Below, piece by piece: positions 35,801 to 48,317 of a DNA stretch of 64,000 bases. The number at the start of each line of letters is the position of its first letter. Positions within the stretch are counted from its first letter, which is position 1. Where the stretch lies: positions 87,501-151,500 of the forward strand of contig JABVXV010000109.1 in NCBI GenBank assembly GCA_013365325.1, given 5' to 3'. The notes under the pieces are model-generated. The model saw nothing but the letters and a program-made list of their open reading frames with translations, did not search any database and was not told where the DNA came from. Source of the DNA: Dipetalonema caudispina. Taxonomy: Eukaryota > Nematoda > Chromadorea > Rhabditida > Onchocercidae. A program made the translations under genes and the position numbers.

Positions 35801-37164
35801 CCATTGCGGCAATGATTCCGATATCCTCCGGACTCAGATCACCCGTATCGGTACCAGTTACGAAGTCGTTTTTGATTTTTGGACAACTGAATGTTTTCCT
35901 ACTAATGAACGAGTCATGGATAACGGAAACAGCATCATTTTGCTGTCTTTGTGAATCCATCGAATCAGGAAGTTGTACCGGGGATAAATTCCAGTTGGTT
36001 ACATCATCCCTAGAACTACTTTCATATACATATTTTATTCCAAATACAATGCATTATTAAGACAAAAAATGTTGTTCTGAAATTTGGGAACTAAGAGATA
36101 TTTCCCGAAATTTGTCGCTATCCGAGTCAACATGAATGAAGCTATTTGAGAAGGAATTGGCTTTTTGGAATTTCCGAAACGAGAAATAGCTTAACAGCAA
36201 AATATCTAACAGATTTTACATTGGCAGAAAAAAAGAAACAGATAAGTATATGGTATCATTCCTGTTGTTATAGTCAATGGTCTCAACCTTTCTACAAGAT
36301 CAGTTAAGAGATAAAGAAGAAAGTAAACGTGAAGCGTAACGTACATCTCTTCGCTTAAATCATCGTCATTTGGATCAACTTTTCCCTCCTCATCTTCTCC
36401 GTCTTCTTCCGAACTAACTCCTTCAGTATGAATGCTACTATCATCTTTTACTCTGCTTTTCTTGAAATGCTTTCCAGATTGTCCGATCTCTAAAATATAA
36501 GATACAAAATCCTATCTCTAATCAGTTAAAATTTTCATAATTACAAATGAAATAGTAATAAGAATGAATAATATAAACTTTAGGCTCCGTGATATTTCCG
36601 TCATGTTGTATGACAGCACATACAAGATGTACACTTTCTTGTAATTTCCGGATGACGTCAACTTTGCTATCACAGTTCTTTTTTATACATGCAGCGTCTA
36701 CACAATATAAAATATTGGAATCAAATAAATAAAGCAAGTAAAGCGGAAAATGATCTCTCTAAAATCAAAAATTATCATATTATGGTACTCACCTTGTTGT
36801 GTTGTAGAAATAAATTTTGATGCATTCTTGGGATAATCATTCATAGAATTTTTGTCCTGAAATTAATTTACGTAATACGTGAAAATTTTACTTCATCTCT
36901 CTAAAATCAAAAATTATCATATTTCTTGTGGGATTTTGTTTTGGTATAGCAATTCATTGTAACTTTCAAATTTCGAATCATTTTGATGTTTAAAATGTTA
37001 ACTTAAATTTGAACTAAATTTATGCCAAAAAAAAAATGAAGAAGATTGAAGAAACGAACACTATTCGATGGTACATCAATTAAATATCCGTACATTTCTG
37101 CAGTACATGATAAAAGTGCCAGGTAAAGAAGGAATACGTTATTACCTAATCTCCAAGTATTCAT
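32894..37164 (-). CDS. Membrane-anchored phospholipase-B-like SGNH protein, probably inactive
   Basis: Exons: 37060-37164, 36793-36856, 36579-36697, 36345-36487, 35787-36009, 35442-35541, 35163-35290, 34920-35012, 34549-34694, 34360-34474, 33952-34158, 33474-33689, 32894-32971. Phases close and give 578 residues. Order: signal peptide (NVFLLYLALLSCTA), a Cys-containing segment, a disordered acidic segment (SSEEDGEDEEGKVDPNDDD), one PLB-type SGNH domain, a membrane segment (TVVVICFLTVLLIGTILY) preceded by basic residues, and a short cytosolic tail ending DKEGAFDLLTTQK. Block I (IAAMGDSLA) and the block II Gly (NVAESGA) are kept. Block III GxND reads GTEE, and block V DxxH reads NRPL before KGHTYATKWLWN. 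Catalytic Asn, Asp and His are thus missing while Ser remains. A type I pseudoenzyme is inferred. AATAAA lies about 27 nt after the stop. Confidence 0.85.
36753..36922. repeat. 28-bp direct repeat flanking a small exon
   Basis: ATCTCTCTAAAATCAAAAAT plus eight more identical bases occurs at 36753-36780 and again at 36895-36922. The exon 36793-36856 of the phospholipase-B-like gene lies between the copies. Confidence 0.8.
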
Positions 37165-37526
37165 CGCCCATCCTCTGAAAATTCTTCTCTTATATCATTT
37201 TAATAAACTTTATGGACTGTGAATTTCAGATTAAAAATGAAACAATAATTCGAGGAAATTTCACTGACCTCTCAGATGATGGATAAGTTTTTGTTGCTTT
37301 TGTGATTTGATAAACTTCTTGAATTAGACTGAAATTTAAAATGATGACTGTTAACAGTTCATTTGCATATATTTTTTAGAAATGAATTGAATTAATCAGA
37401 ATTTCAAAACTTCTGGTCAAAGATTAAAGTACGATGTAAACATGATCGATTAATGGAAACGGTCTGACAACAGGAACTGGGAATCATCTGCAACTAAGCA
37501 AGTTGCATTATTCAAATGGGTGTGCA

Positions 37527-37542
37527 TGTCTGTCTGTCTGTC
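37527..37542. repeat. (TCTG)n microsatellite
   Basis: Four to five TCTG units in a row upstream of the phospholipase-B-like gene. Confidence 0.75.
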
Positions 37543-40500
37543 TCATTGAAATATTTCTTTGCATGTATAAGTGTAAGCAGAAATTGTTTACATTACTGGC
37601 AATAATGAACTTCTCTCAGGTTATCTGTTAATCTTAACCCTGATCATTGAGATATTGATTTCTCTGAATTAAGATTTCGTAGATTGTCTCAAGAATTCAT
37701 CTTTTCCGGATAAAAAAAAAAGAGAAAGTTCATGATATTTTTAATAGATCTACAACGTATAGACAGAACGTTTATAGAGTTTTCCGGTTGTTTAGACGGA
37801 AGGAGATATTCCGTAAAATTCCATAGTAAAAAAAAATGAAAACCGAATAACTGAATCATATAGTCTACGTATAAATGATTTCGAAATTTTCTGATCAGTT
37901 TAAATTAAATTTCATGATTTAATTTGTATTATTATTTATTAACCAAACATGAATTTTAATCAAAATAAGATCAAACATTTAAGTTGAATTCTAGACAAAT
38001 TATTTTATCAGACATATATTCAAATAAGTTTAGTCTCAAAAAAAAAAAAAAAAGACAAAAGAAAGATATGAAAAATATCAATAAGACATCAATTCAATCA
38101 TAGGACTAAAATTCATCCTAAACAACTTCAATTCAATAAATCCTAAATGTGTCATCTTATTAAGAAATCAAAAATTCTTCTGATATTTTAAAAATTTGTC
38201 ATTTCATCTCATTGCATCACTGAAACAATCAAAAAATTAATCGAATTTTAGAGAGATTACCTTGATTAAATTACAAATTAGGCTTATTGAATTCCATTGA
38301 TGAATTTTCCAATTGATTAATATATTTTGTTAAAACTTTATCAATTTTTTTCTTCCCTCCAAAAATATACAAATCAAAATTTGATTGCAATGGAAATACA
38401 AAATTATTTAAGGATGGTTATTTGTGGATGATTTGTTAGCTAAGAATTGTAAAGGAAATAAGAAAAATCAGAAATTATAAAATTTCGTTCAAAGCTCAAA
38501 ATTTTCATGATCATTTTGGCTATAAATTATGATTATTTCTATACGTTGTGAAGATTGGTGATAGATAAGTTATGTAATAATGGAAAGAATGCAAATGAAA
38601 AATTTTTGATATTATTATTTGTTCTCGTATATTTTGTTGATTGCATTTCATACTTGTAAGCCTATAAAAGTCAAAAGTTTAGAATATTATTCATTATTGC
38701 TTCAAAATTAATCATACTGTACGCTGCTGCTGTTCAGTTAGCGTCAGGTGTTCAGTAATTGCGATATTACAACAGCTGTGATATATGAGGGAAAGAAGAT
38801 GATGATGAAGAAGAAGGCTTTAAATTAGTAGCTATCTTATACTTATCCTCGAACTTAAAAATTCCTTATTTCAATTCTTTATCGACATATTTCTTCACCA
38901 AAATCAGTATTTTTGATACTGTTGAAAGCGATGCATTTTGGATTGGAATAATTGTAGAAGAAAAACGATAAGCTTTTGTTATTTTGTTTTCATTTCTTCT
39001 TTTTTTTTTTTTTTTTTTTGAAACTTTTTTTTTTTCGTCTTCATAGTAATTTAAGATTTTGTGAATGTTGTACAGTAGAAGAATTTTTCTTCTTTTTTTT
39101 TTGAAGTTTTATAAATCATAGAATTTATCAAACAAATATTTTAAATATCAGAGATAAAAAGTAGAAATATGATTAGTAAGACTTTTGTTTTTCTTATCAA
39201 TCATATACGATCATGCAGTTTTTCGTTTTTTTTTTTTTTTTTTTCTCTTTTTTTTTTTTTGTTGCATGTTATGAAAAAATTATCAATTCAGAAAGATCAC
39301 ACAATTTTTGTGATATACTTGCAAGTTAACATGTATTTTGCCTCTTCTAGCTTGTTTAAATGTCCATCAAACAGAATGGATGTTGCAAGGATCGAATTGA
39401 AATTTAGAATTTTAGAATTATATATGATGAAAACATTTGCATAATCGATCTATCAATCATGTTCTTTTTTTTTTTTTTTTCTTATCTGTTAGGTCTTAAG
39501 GGAATGTTTATTTAAATATATTGATATTGAATGAATTACATGAAATTATTAGATATAAGTCTATCAGAAATTGAAACCATCAAGTTGTTAATATATCGCC
39601 TAACTTGTCTTTACAACGAATGTGTATTAGATTTTACTAATCAACCCACTAATTAGACTGTTGGATAGTATGAAATCGTTTTGATCATACCTAAGCTAAA
39701 TAGCTTGGTGTTAGATTACTTGAAACTTTTAAGGTGTTGTATCGTGGTGATGCTGCTTTTCCTATACGATACTTATCTGATTACATCAAAAATATAAATT
39801 ACCATTAGCTTTTTCAATCACTGCTTATTGCTTCTTTTTTTTTTCCACTTGTTATAATTGAGCAAAATAATCGCGTTGAAAAAAAAAAAAGATGGAGAAT
39901 TTTTAGATTTCTGTAATTTTGAACAACTGTTTTCTCTTTCCTTCTTTTTTAAATCGTGAAAATGGTTCAATATCTATCAATTTATAACAATTACCTCATT
40001 GATCCTGCTCATTTATGCTTTAACCTCCAAAAACAATTTCATTAAATGATTTATTTTATTGATTCAGTAAATCCAAATATCAACGTTAGTGTTTTAAATA
40101 TGATTCATCTATTCCTGAAAACATTCGCGATATGTGTAATTTCAACGGAATGAAATGAAATGAAATTAGTGCCACCTCATAAATTGCTGCAATAGTGCAT
40201 TGTTCAGAATGATTCATCAATTCGTGAAAATCTTTGAGTCAGTGTATGCTGTCTTTTTAGGAGTAAACTTTGCATTAAAATATATTTAAAGGAGTTAGTA
40301 TTGTTAAATTTATACAATCAATGGCTTTTTAACGAACATTTAAATCATTTCCATATACCAAAAATTTTCATCTTTTCATTGCAATGAATTTTCCACAAAT
40401 TTTTCTTGTCAAATTTACAAAATAATATCGAATATTGCCGTATATTTTCAACAATTCCGGATAGGAATTAGAAGATCCCTTTCTTTTCTTTGGATTTTTC

Positions 40501-40824
40501 TTTGCACTTCTTTGTAACAAAAAAAAAGAAGAAAAAAAAAAAAGACAGAAAATTAGTTTAGCTTAGATGCTTTAGTACCTCTTAGCTTGCCAGTAAATAA
40601 TTTGAAAAGTGGAAAGGCTCTTAATTTGTTTATCTCTCTTCAATGACATGTCCATCTATTTAATTTACAAATCTTTTGCTTCCTCTTCTCCCATAGTTTA
40701 AATTATTTTATTCAAATTTAACTTTCTTATTTTTGAATTTTACTTACTTTTCAAATTCAATCACTCATTTCTCTTACCTTCATAATTTTCTATATTTCAT
40801 AATAATTTACTCTCAATTCAGCTG

Positions 40825-40863
40825 TTTTGTTCTCAAATAAAAAATTTTTATTTGAGAGCAAAA
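40825..40863. repeat. Near-perfect palindrome, 19-bp arms
   Basis: Left arm TTTTGTTCTCAAATAAAAA (40825-40843), one central A, right arm TTTTTATTTGAGAGCAAAA (40845-40863). The arms pair at 18 of 19 positions with a single T/G difference. It is too short in loop and arm for a typical microRNA precursor. It may be a cruciform-prone site, a remnant of a small inverted-repeat element, or a terminator-like hairpin. Confidence 0.85.
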
Positions 40864-41300
40864 CTTTTTTTTTTCAGCTTAATGAACTTCTCAGAAAGTG
40901 TCAAAAGTGATGATTGTCGAAATTTCTCTTTAACCGAAATTAGACTTTGACAGTTGGAAGTCAGTAATTAGTAATTAGATTCGGAAATTTGGGCTCAATT
41001 AAAAGAAAAAAAATTTGAAAATTTTTTTCTGCTTAATTTTAATCCTAATCTTTATTTAATGCTTCAATTTTTTAACATTATCTTTCTTTTCTTCAAGTTG
41101 AGAAATTTCCTGATTTTTAAAATTATTTCAAATTCAAGCCTTTATCATATTTTAAATTTAAGTAATAGTTATCAATGTTCTAGTGCTTCTTTTTTTATTT
41201 GGTAGACAGCGAGCAGGTGGCAATTTTAAGGCTCTATGAAACGAATTTCTCAATGAAATCATAATAAAATTACATTTCCTTTCATTTATGTTGGGAAATT

Positions 41301-41370
41301 ACTTTCTCTCTCTTTCTCTTCTTTTCTTCCTCTTCTCTCTTTACCTTTCTCTTCTCTTCCCTTTTTTTAT
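41301..41370. repeat. Polypyrimidine tract
   Basis: About 70 nt almost entirely C and T on the plus strand (CTCTCTTTCTCTTCTTTTCT and similar). It is a low-complexity tract with no coding sense. Confidence 0.8.
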
Positions 41371-41699
41371 TTATTACCGACTAGGTCTTATAAACTTTCT
41401 TAAATTAAAACAAAAAAGAGTACCAAGTTTTATAGACTGATCCAGTAATTTGTTTGTGCACAATCTAAATTTTAATCTCAATTTGAATTAAATTTTCAAA
41501 ACTAGATAATACTATAATTTTAATTCTAATCTAAATTTAGAACTTATATCATACATTATTTGTTTATTTTTTGACTATACTTTCGACCACTAGCTACTAA
41601 TTTATATTTAAATCAAATATTTACATTAAATTTTGTTGCTTTTAAGCATTACACTTCCACAATTTGCATAAATGTCTATGTATATTTATATATGTTTAA

Positions 41700-41920
41700 G
41701 TATGTGTGTATGTGTCTGTCTGTGTATGTCTGTATGTGTGTATGTATGGAGGAAAAAGAAAATTGTCCTACCGATTTATTTTCTGAAATTTTCCTTATTA
41801 TCATTGTTGTTTATAAAAAGGATTTAATGATGATACGTGATATATTTGTGTATAATTAAATATGTATGTGTGTATGTTAACGTATGTGAATGTATGTAAA
41901 CGTACGTGAATATATATGGT
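41700..41920. repeat. Degenerate (TG)/(TATG) microsatellites
   Basis: Two clusters of TATGTGTG/TCTGTATG units, at about 41700-41750 and 41862-41920. The second contains the palindromic ACGTACGT-like core AAACGTACGTG. Confidence 0.75.
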
Positions 41921-42742
41921 GTCGTAATTGTAATTCATATATTCGACGAAAATTTTTGTGTGTTTATCCGTATTTAAATTTCATTCATATTTGAAAAAAG
42001 ATTTAGGATTATTTAAATTTCATATGGTAATTACAGTTCCTCTTAATTAATATTATCCCTTTCACCAGCTCATTTAATGAACTTTTCAACTGATGACTTT
42101 GTCATACTTATCATACTATACGATCAATATTTCATTTATCCTTTCAAAATTGACATTTTGGATTGTTCTTTTTTTTTCCGTTCTGCTGGATAGATTAGCT
42201 CAGTACATCTCAATAACTTTTTACACTATTATATTAAAATTACTCATCGGTAATGTCTAACCATAAATGTTTTAACATTCCCTGTTGAAGATCCGATCCA
42301 AATATAAATATATCTTGGAATTGTTTTCTCCCTTAGGAATTATCGTGATTTATTCCTCATTGCAGGATTTTCTTCAATGAATCACATTGCAATAAAACAC
42401 TCATTCAAAGACAAAATTTTTAATCCTGAAATTGTAATTTCAACGAAATATTTTGAAGCATTTATCAGATAGCTAATAATAATAATTTAAAAGCAACATG
42501 AGATAAACAGTGCAAACATTTTCGGCATAAACAGACATGATGGGACCAAATGTTGGATCGATTTACAACGATCATCAATCATTTGAATTGAACACCGTCA
42601 TGCATGTTCATATATGTTAGCTATATATATGTAGAGAGTTTTTTTCTTTTTTCAATGACACATTTTACTAATACGTTTGCGATGGATCATAGGGAAAGAA
42701 ACGGAAACTAAAATAACAACCAATTTATCAATGAATACTTAC

Positions 42743-42867
42743 ATTCGAAATAAACAATACTTCATGTTGAAATAGCCAAAGTAATGGTCGAAACGTCTTC
42801 CCCGGTTATTTTTCGCTTTTCTAAGAGGATTCTTAATGCTGGTTATGTCTTTCATAATTTCATTAAG
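42743..42867 (-). other. Candidate isolated exon
   Basis: On the minus strand an acceptor (TTTTTAAAAATCAG) is followed by an open frame with ATG at 42855 and a strong donor (CGAAT|GTAAGT) at 42743. The peptide is very basic and aromatic, with RKAKNNRGRRFDHYFGYFNM. The stretch is GC-richer than its surroundings. No partner exon is convincing, and the plus strand is also open here, so it may equally be a conserved non-coding element. Confidence 0.3.
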
Positions 42868-44504
42868 CTGATTTTTAAATATTTTATAGGATTGAAATTA
42901 AATTGGTGCTCTTAATTGAAATCAAAAAGGTGACGTATATTATTGATTGTTTACGAAAATAATCTAATGATATCAGGTAAAGATAATAAAAAAAACAATA
43001 GAATAGTTGTTATTAACTTAATTAGTTAATAAGGCTGTTTCAGTCGGTCTTTTTTTGTAAGTGGAATCCATAATTCCATCGGTAACAAATGTATTTATTG
43101 TCGTAGCTTCATTAAATGATTTGTAAATTAATATATTATGTATATATAAACATTAATAATAGAGACAATAAATTATTTACTTGCCAAACTTTTTTTTTCC
43201 CATTTCCGCTATTAATAAATAAAATATTTGGGTGTTTGTGATACATTTTGGGACTCCGAAAATATCGGCAATATAGCGTATTAGATAGATGAAATTTCCG
43301 TATTGATAGGAAGAGAGGATGAATGGTGGTGTTGTTTCGGTTGAGTGAGTATTACTAAATTCTCGATTGGAACAAAAAAAAACCTTCTGAAGACACCTTC
43401 CCATCTTTTCATTCATATGTACTTCATTTTATTACTCATTGTTTTTTTTTTCTTTTGCGCCGTTTGGTGAAAATTAATTTTTAATTTCATGCAAAAAAAG
43501 TAATGTTATTTATAGAGATTTTTTTCCAAAAAAAAAAAAAAAAAAAACTGCTAAATAATGGTAATTGTTGTTAAATTTTATTCAACGATAATCTGATTAT
43601 CCTTTGGAATAAGCGGGATAGTTTGACGATTAACTCTTGAAAGTTGTATTCGAGGGAATTCAGTCTTATAATTTTGACACTACTAAGAGTTAAGCTTAGA
43701 TTAGCAATAAAACAATGTCAGAGGTTAGTGAAATGATCCGATGAATTCCTTGAAAGAAGTTCTTTTTTTTTTCCTTTTTTTAATAAGATTTTTATCAAAT
43801 TGAAGTCGAACATCAATCAGTGCAAACTTCGCAACAATATTAGAAAGGCCGATAATTAATAATTCTTCAATTTCCAGAGATCACATATCATATAGGCAGT
43901 GAATCTGATGAATTCTGAAATGGATTGGCAAATACCTTTGCAAATTTCAATGACAATACGAACTGATTTTAATCATCTGTTGTGTTCTATTTTCGAAATA
44001 ACTTTTGTCCTAATATGTCCCTTTTATTGTTAAATTCTTTTTTTTTTTTTTTTTTTTTTTTTGAGAGAGAGAATAAATAGGATTACTATTGAATTTGCAT
44101 TTAATGTCGTTAGCTTCTTCGCATTAATTTTGTAGAGATTTGAGGATTTTGAAACTACACAAATTTAAATTTTTAATACTATTTCAAGGGCAGTTGATCG
44201 AAATTAATGTTGTAAGCAAATGAAGGAGTGAAATTTGAGGAAATGCAATGAAGAGGCAAACATACCAAATGACCATTAGATGCGAAGAAATTAAAGAGTG
44301 GAAGAGAAGAATAAGGGATGGTCAAGAAGAGATGGACTGAAGAGTTAAAAGCCTGAATGAGAAAAGATTGTATAATAGCTATTTGAAGTAAAGAATCGAA
44401 AATTAATGAGAGACGATAGGAAGTAAATGATTGGATAGCAAAGGAAATTAAAAGTGAAACAATCTTTACTTCACTATCTCTTACCACAACCGATTACTAA
44501 CGAT

Positions 44505-44555
44505 TGCTGCAACAACAACAATAACTACTACTACTATCACTACTGCTAATGCTAC
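44505..44555. repeat. CAA/CTA trinucleotide-rich tract
   Basis: AACAACAACAATAACTACTA and following units form a short trinucleotide low-complexity tract. Confidence 0.7.
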
Positions 44556-47500
44556 TTATTGGTAATGTTATGATGAAAAGTTGGCAGGAAATGATGTAGT
44601 TTAGTAAAAGTTAGCCTTAATGAGACTTTCAAAACATAAATCAATGGCAGTTACGCTATCACAATTTGCCTTTCTTGCAAAAATTTGCAAGAAAAGCAAC
44701 AAGCTGAATTCTTGTAACAAATGATGTTATTGGAAGATTGCAAGGGTGCGTTATATTTAACAATGACCCAGTAATCCCGATGGAAAAGGTTAGTATTAGA
44801 TAATTACAATTTTTTTTTTTTTTTTTTTTAGTATATCTATAAATTTTTGTGAGTGAAATAAATGGGCTAAAAATATAAACGTGTAAAAAGATGAAAAAAT
44901 ATGGAAGTAAAATTGTTTAAATAAGCAATCATTTTTCCTGATTTATTTGTAACCTATGAATTTAGTGATAAGTGACAGAAAATTCCGGTGAAAGTTATTT
45001 TCCTGCTCTCTTCCGGATGATTTGTAAAGATGTATGAAGGTTAGAAATAACTATGCTAGAATCTTTTATGTTTCTGTAGCTTATCTTTAATGTAATAAAT
45101 AGGCTCTAAATAAAATATTATTTCATGCATAATTTTTGGATCACATTGATTTAGTGTATCGAAAAAGATTATTCCGAAATAGCTCTCATTTTTGTTGGTC
45201 AACAAACTTTAAACTTTTCGCAATATTTTATTGATCAATAAATAATTAACCTGAAACTGAGCGGATAATTATAGTTCTCCTTATCATAACATGTTCGAAT
45301 CTCGGCTCATTATTCTTCATTGAAATAAACGAGGAAATAAATATCCTACATAGTTCTCCTTTGAATTCATCATCAAATTACTTATAATAATAAACATATA
45401 TTTCCTTTAATGATTTTCTTTTTTTTTTTTTGAACGATTTCCCACTTGTAATAATAAAATTTTCATTTTAACAAAGTTTTTCTATGCAAGACATTCTTCT
45501 TGAAGCACTTATGTCGCCTTTTTTTTTTTTTTTTTTCAAATGTGTTTGAAGAAAGTACGAATGCAAATGGTCATACTGGCAAATAATTCATTTTTCTTTC
45601 GAACTTTAGCAAATCCAATAGGAAATTTATGGCGGAAGAAAGTTTCAGTCTAGAATTGCTTTGTAATACTTTCACTATTTTAAGAATGAAAAAGTTGCGA
45701 AATTTTAAATTTTTTATAATTCTTTCTTACACAAATATTTCTTTATTTATTTCTTAATTTTTCAGCATTTTCTAATTTCATATAATTCCTTTTCTTATTT
45801 AACGATAGAGTAAAAATATAGGCCAAAATGATGATGCAACTTTAAAAAAAAAGGCTGATAAATTGAAGTTCGTAAGTTTTTTTATTTTTTATTTTTTTTC
45901 TATTGTGATGAAAACGATGTATGTATGGGAAAAGTTTAGAAATAAACAGAATCAAGAAAAGTATATTATTGGAGATAAACATTGAAGAATAGCTTAAAAT
46001 AAGCAAGTAAGCAAATTTAGTAACTTCAAAAATAGACCATTGTGAGGAAGAATCTCATGGGTATTTTGCATTATGCAGAAAGTCATGTTAGGAATGCTTT
46101 CGAAAATGATGAAAATTCGCTATTGTTCCTAATATTTTATTGAACTTAGATGGCTTTTTCTTATTTGATCATTAAAAGTATTCAGAAATGTGATAAAGAA
46201 GCATTCCTCGTTCATTTTATCTTTCTCCTCCAAATTATCATCATCAATTTAAAACTATACAAGCAGTTAATTGAATTTTATTTTATTTTTTTTTTTTTAC
46301 TTTTTGAAATCACACAATATATTTCAATTTTTCTCCTTCTTTTTTTCCCCCCCATCATTCCTTTCTCTTTTAATAAACTTTACTGACTTAGTGGCATTGT
46401 CTAGTTTAATATTCATAAATGAAATAGTAAATACTCTGTGATTAAAAGTCTTGCTCATTTGATATTATTTTAATTTTCAATTGATTTCTTTCCTATCGGT
46501 CGTCATATTTTCTTCCTTTTTTTAATTTTGAAATGATTCATTAACATGCTGCAATGATTTGTTTATTCTTTAATCCTCATGAATTAGTCCAATTTTATAA
46601 GATATCCTTCTAGGGTTTACGATTTTTTCGCCTTTGAAATTCGTAAGTTCGAATGAAAGCTTGCTTAAATCCATTGAATGCTATTGAAAATTTTCCAGTC
46701 TCGTAATAATTGTATGCTAATTTCTTTCATCCACTGAAATACTGCTGCTGTTGTAGGAATCAGTTATTGGATAACTTTATCATAATAATAATCCGATTGT
46801 ATATGTAATGTTAGCGTTTGGTTCTCATTGATGTACCGTTTTTGCACTTTGTCAACAATATCAAGAAAGAAATGAAAAGTGCGGTGGAAAGAAGAGGAAC
46901 AAAATGTGATCGATTAAATTTCGTAAAATTGGAGAGGGTAATTCAATTGATAAAAATCTGGATGCGAAGGATGGAGTGGGTATTATTCAAGGTAGGGTAA
47001 CAGTAGTCTTGCCAGTTTTGACATTATGAAACAGACATAGGAGCCATAATTCAGGCAGAAGAGGTAAGTTTTTTTTTTTTTTTTTTATTCCGGAACTATG
47101 ATACATTAAGGAGGAGCATAAATGTTTGGAAGATGCTGTCGAAATTCATTTACTGTGAAAAAAAAAAACTGAAAGAAAAGAATAGACTGATAAGAATGTT
47201 TGATAAGATCAACGGATAACCCTAATAGATTGCTTCTATTCACAACAATCTTGAAAACGAGACAGATTACCCAAAGTTAAAATGTAGCGAATCCATTTTG
47301 CGCATTCAGCCTTGAAGATGAACAGTTAAAATCAACATTGGGAAAATTCCTATTGGTAAATATAGTGGAATGTTCGTCAATGAATGATACTGATTGATAG
47401 AAAGGAAGGAAGAATTTTTGAAAGTTACGACAACAATTAGTTGTACGAAAGTGAACTCAAATAATTTATTAACTTTTAATCAAAATCAAATACAATTGCT

Positions 47501-47977
47501 CAATAAAATATTTGCGAGAAAAAAGAAAAGAAAAAAAAACAGATGTTTTATTTGATGAGAAAAATTGGAATAAAATTCTAAACAGAATGAATTGAAATTG
47601 TTTGAAAAAAAAAAGGTAATCAAATTTTTATATTTTGTTAGCTAATAGCAAGAATTATTAAAACTTGTCCGGTTATTTCATGCACAATCGGTAATTGAGT
47701 ATCTGCTGGACGTCGAATATATAAGCCTGAATGTTACATACCAGAGAAATAGATAAATAGGCCCATAATCAATATTAACCCTCAAACCATTTGAAATTGA
47801 TCCATTTGCATTTTGTTGTTAAGCTGTTGGCTATATTATGTCTTTTTCATGATTAAAAACTTTTACAACTATATTTGTACATATTTCAACTTCAACTCTC
47901 TTTAATTAATAATTAGGTTGAAAAATCTTGAGAACACATGTTGTACCTATCTTCTGAGAGAGAATCTTTTCAGATGA

Positions 47978-48214
47978 ATCAAATCATTCGTAGATTGTTT
48001 CTCTCGTTCCTTTCAAGGACTTTCTTCTGATATTACTGTCGCATGCAAATGTCTCTGTAAATACAACTGTCCATGCAAATGCAGTAATCGCAGCGGCAAT
48101 TGCCAAATAGGGATGAATGGATCATTGTTGTGTGCTGTTATTTCATTCGGTGAGGAGTGGAAAGAGGAACGCAGAAAAAGGAAAATCGAATTGATGGAAG
48201 GGAGGAATGAGTGA
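47978..48214 (+). other. Cysteine-rich open frame within a GC-richer island
   Basis: A 78-codon open frame without an early ATG, bounded by TGA codons. It holds nine Cys, most in VACKCLCKYNCPCKC and SNRSGNCQIG, then a basic charged end. A fair donor (TTCG|GTGAGG) occurs inside it. The same bases contain two ATGCAAAT octamers, so the Cys pattern may be a by-product of a repeated non-coding word. Not called as a gene. Confidence 0.25.
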
Positions 48215-48317
48215 TTTTTGGATCTGTCATAGTTGTTCGTATGCTTCTCGTCCGGTAATCTTTGCCACCAATTTCTCGCCCTTTCACTCGAGTATAATTA
48301 TTCTTCGATGGTGGCAA
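48043..48317. promoter_or_regulatory. Possible enhancer: paired octamers and inverted repeats
   Basis: ATGCAAAT, the classical POU-homeodomain octamer, occurs at 48043-48050 and 48073-48080, 30 bp apart. The perfect palindrome GGCAATTGCC follows at 48095-48104. TTGCCACC (48262-48269) is later answered by its reverse complement GGTGGCAA (48310-48317). Such a cluster in gene-poor DNA upstream of a kinase gene suggests a regulatory element. This is inference from motifs alone. Confidence 0.35.

Noticed and set aside
39169..39444. 91-codon plus-strand open frame
   Set aside because: Much of it is translated poly-T (Phe runs), typical of AT-rich non-coding DNA.
44179..44487. 102-codon minus-strand open frame
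   Set aside because: It is the complement of a purine-rich, simple-composition stretch. The peptide is hydrophobic low-complexity with no motif and no splice context.
45290..45320. GTTCGAATCTCGG, resembling a tRNA T-loop
   Set aside because: No pairing T-stem, D-arm or acceptor stem can be formed around it.
46150..46386. 78-codon plus-strand open frame
   Set aside because: Phe/Ile/Leu-rich translation of T-rich DNA with no supporting signals.
46818..47000. 60-codon plus-strand open frame with charged residues
   Set aside because: It starts inside AT-rich DNA without an acceptor, and no partner exon or family resemblance was found.
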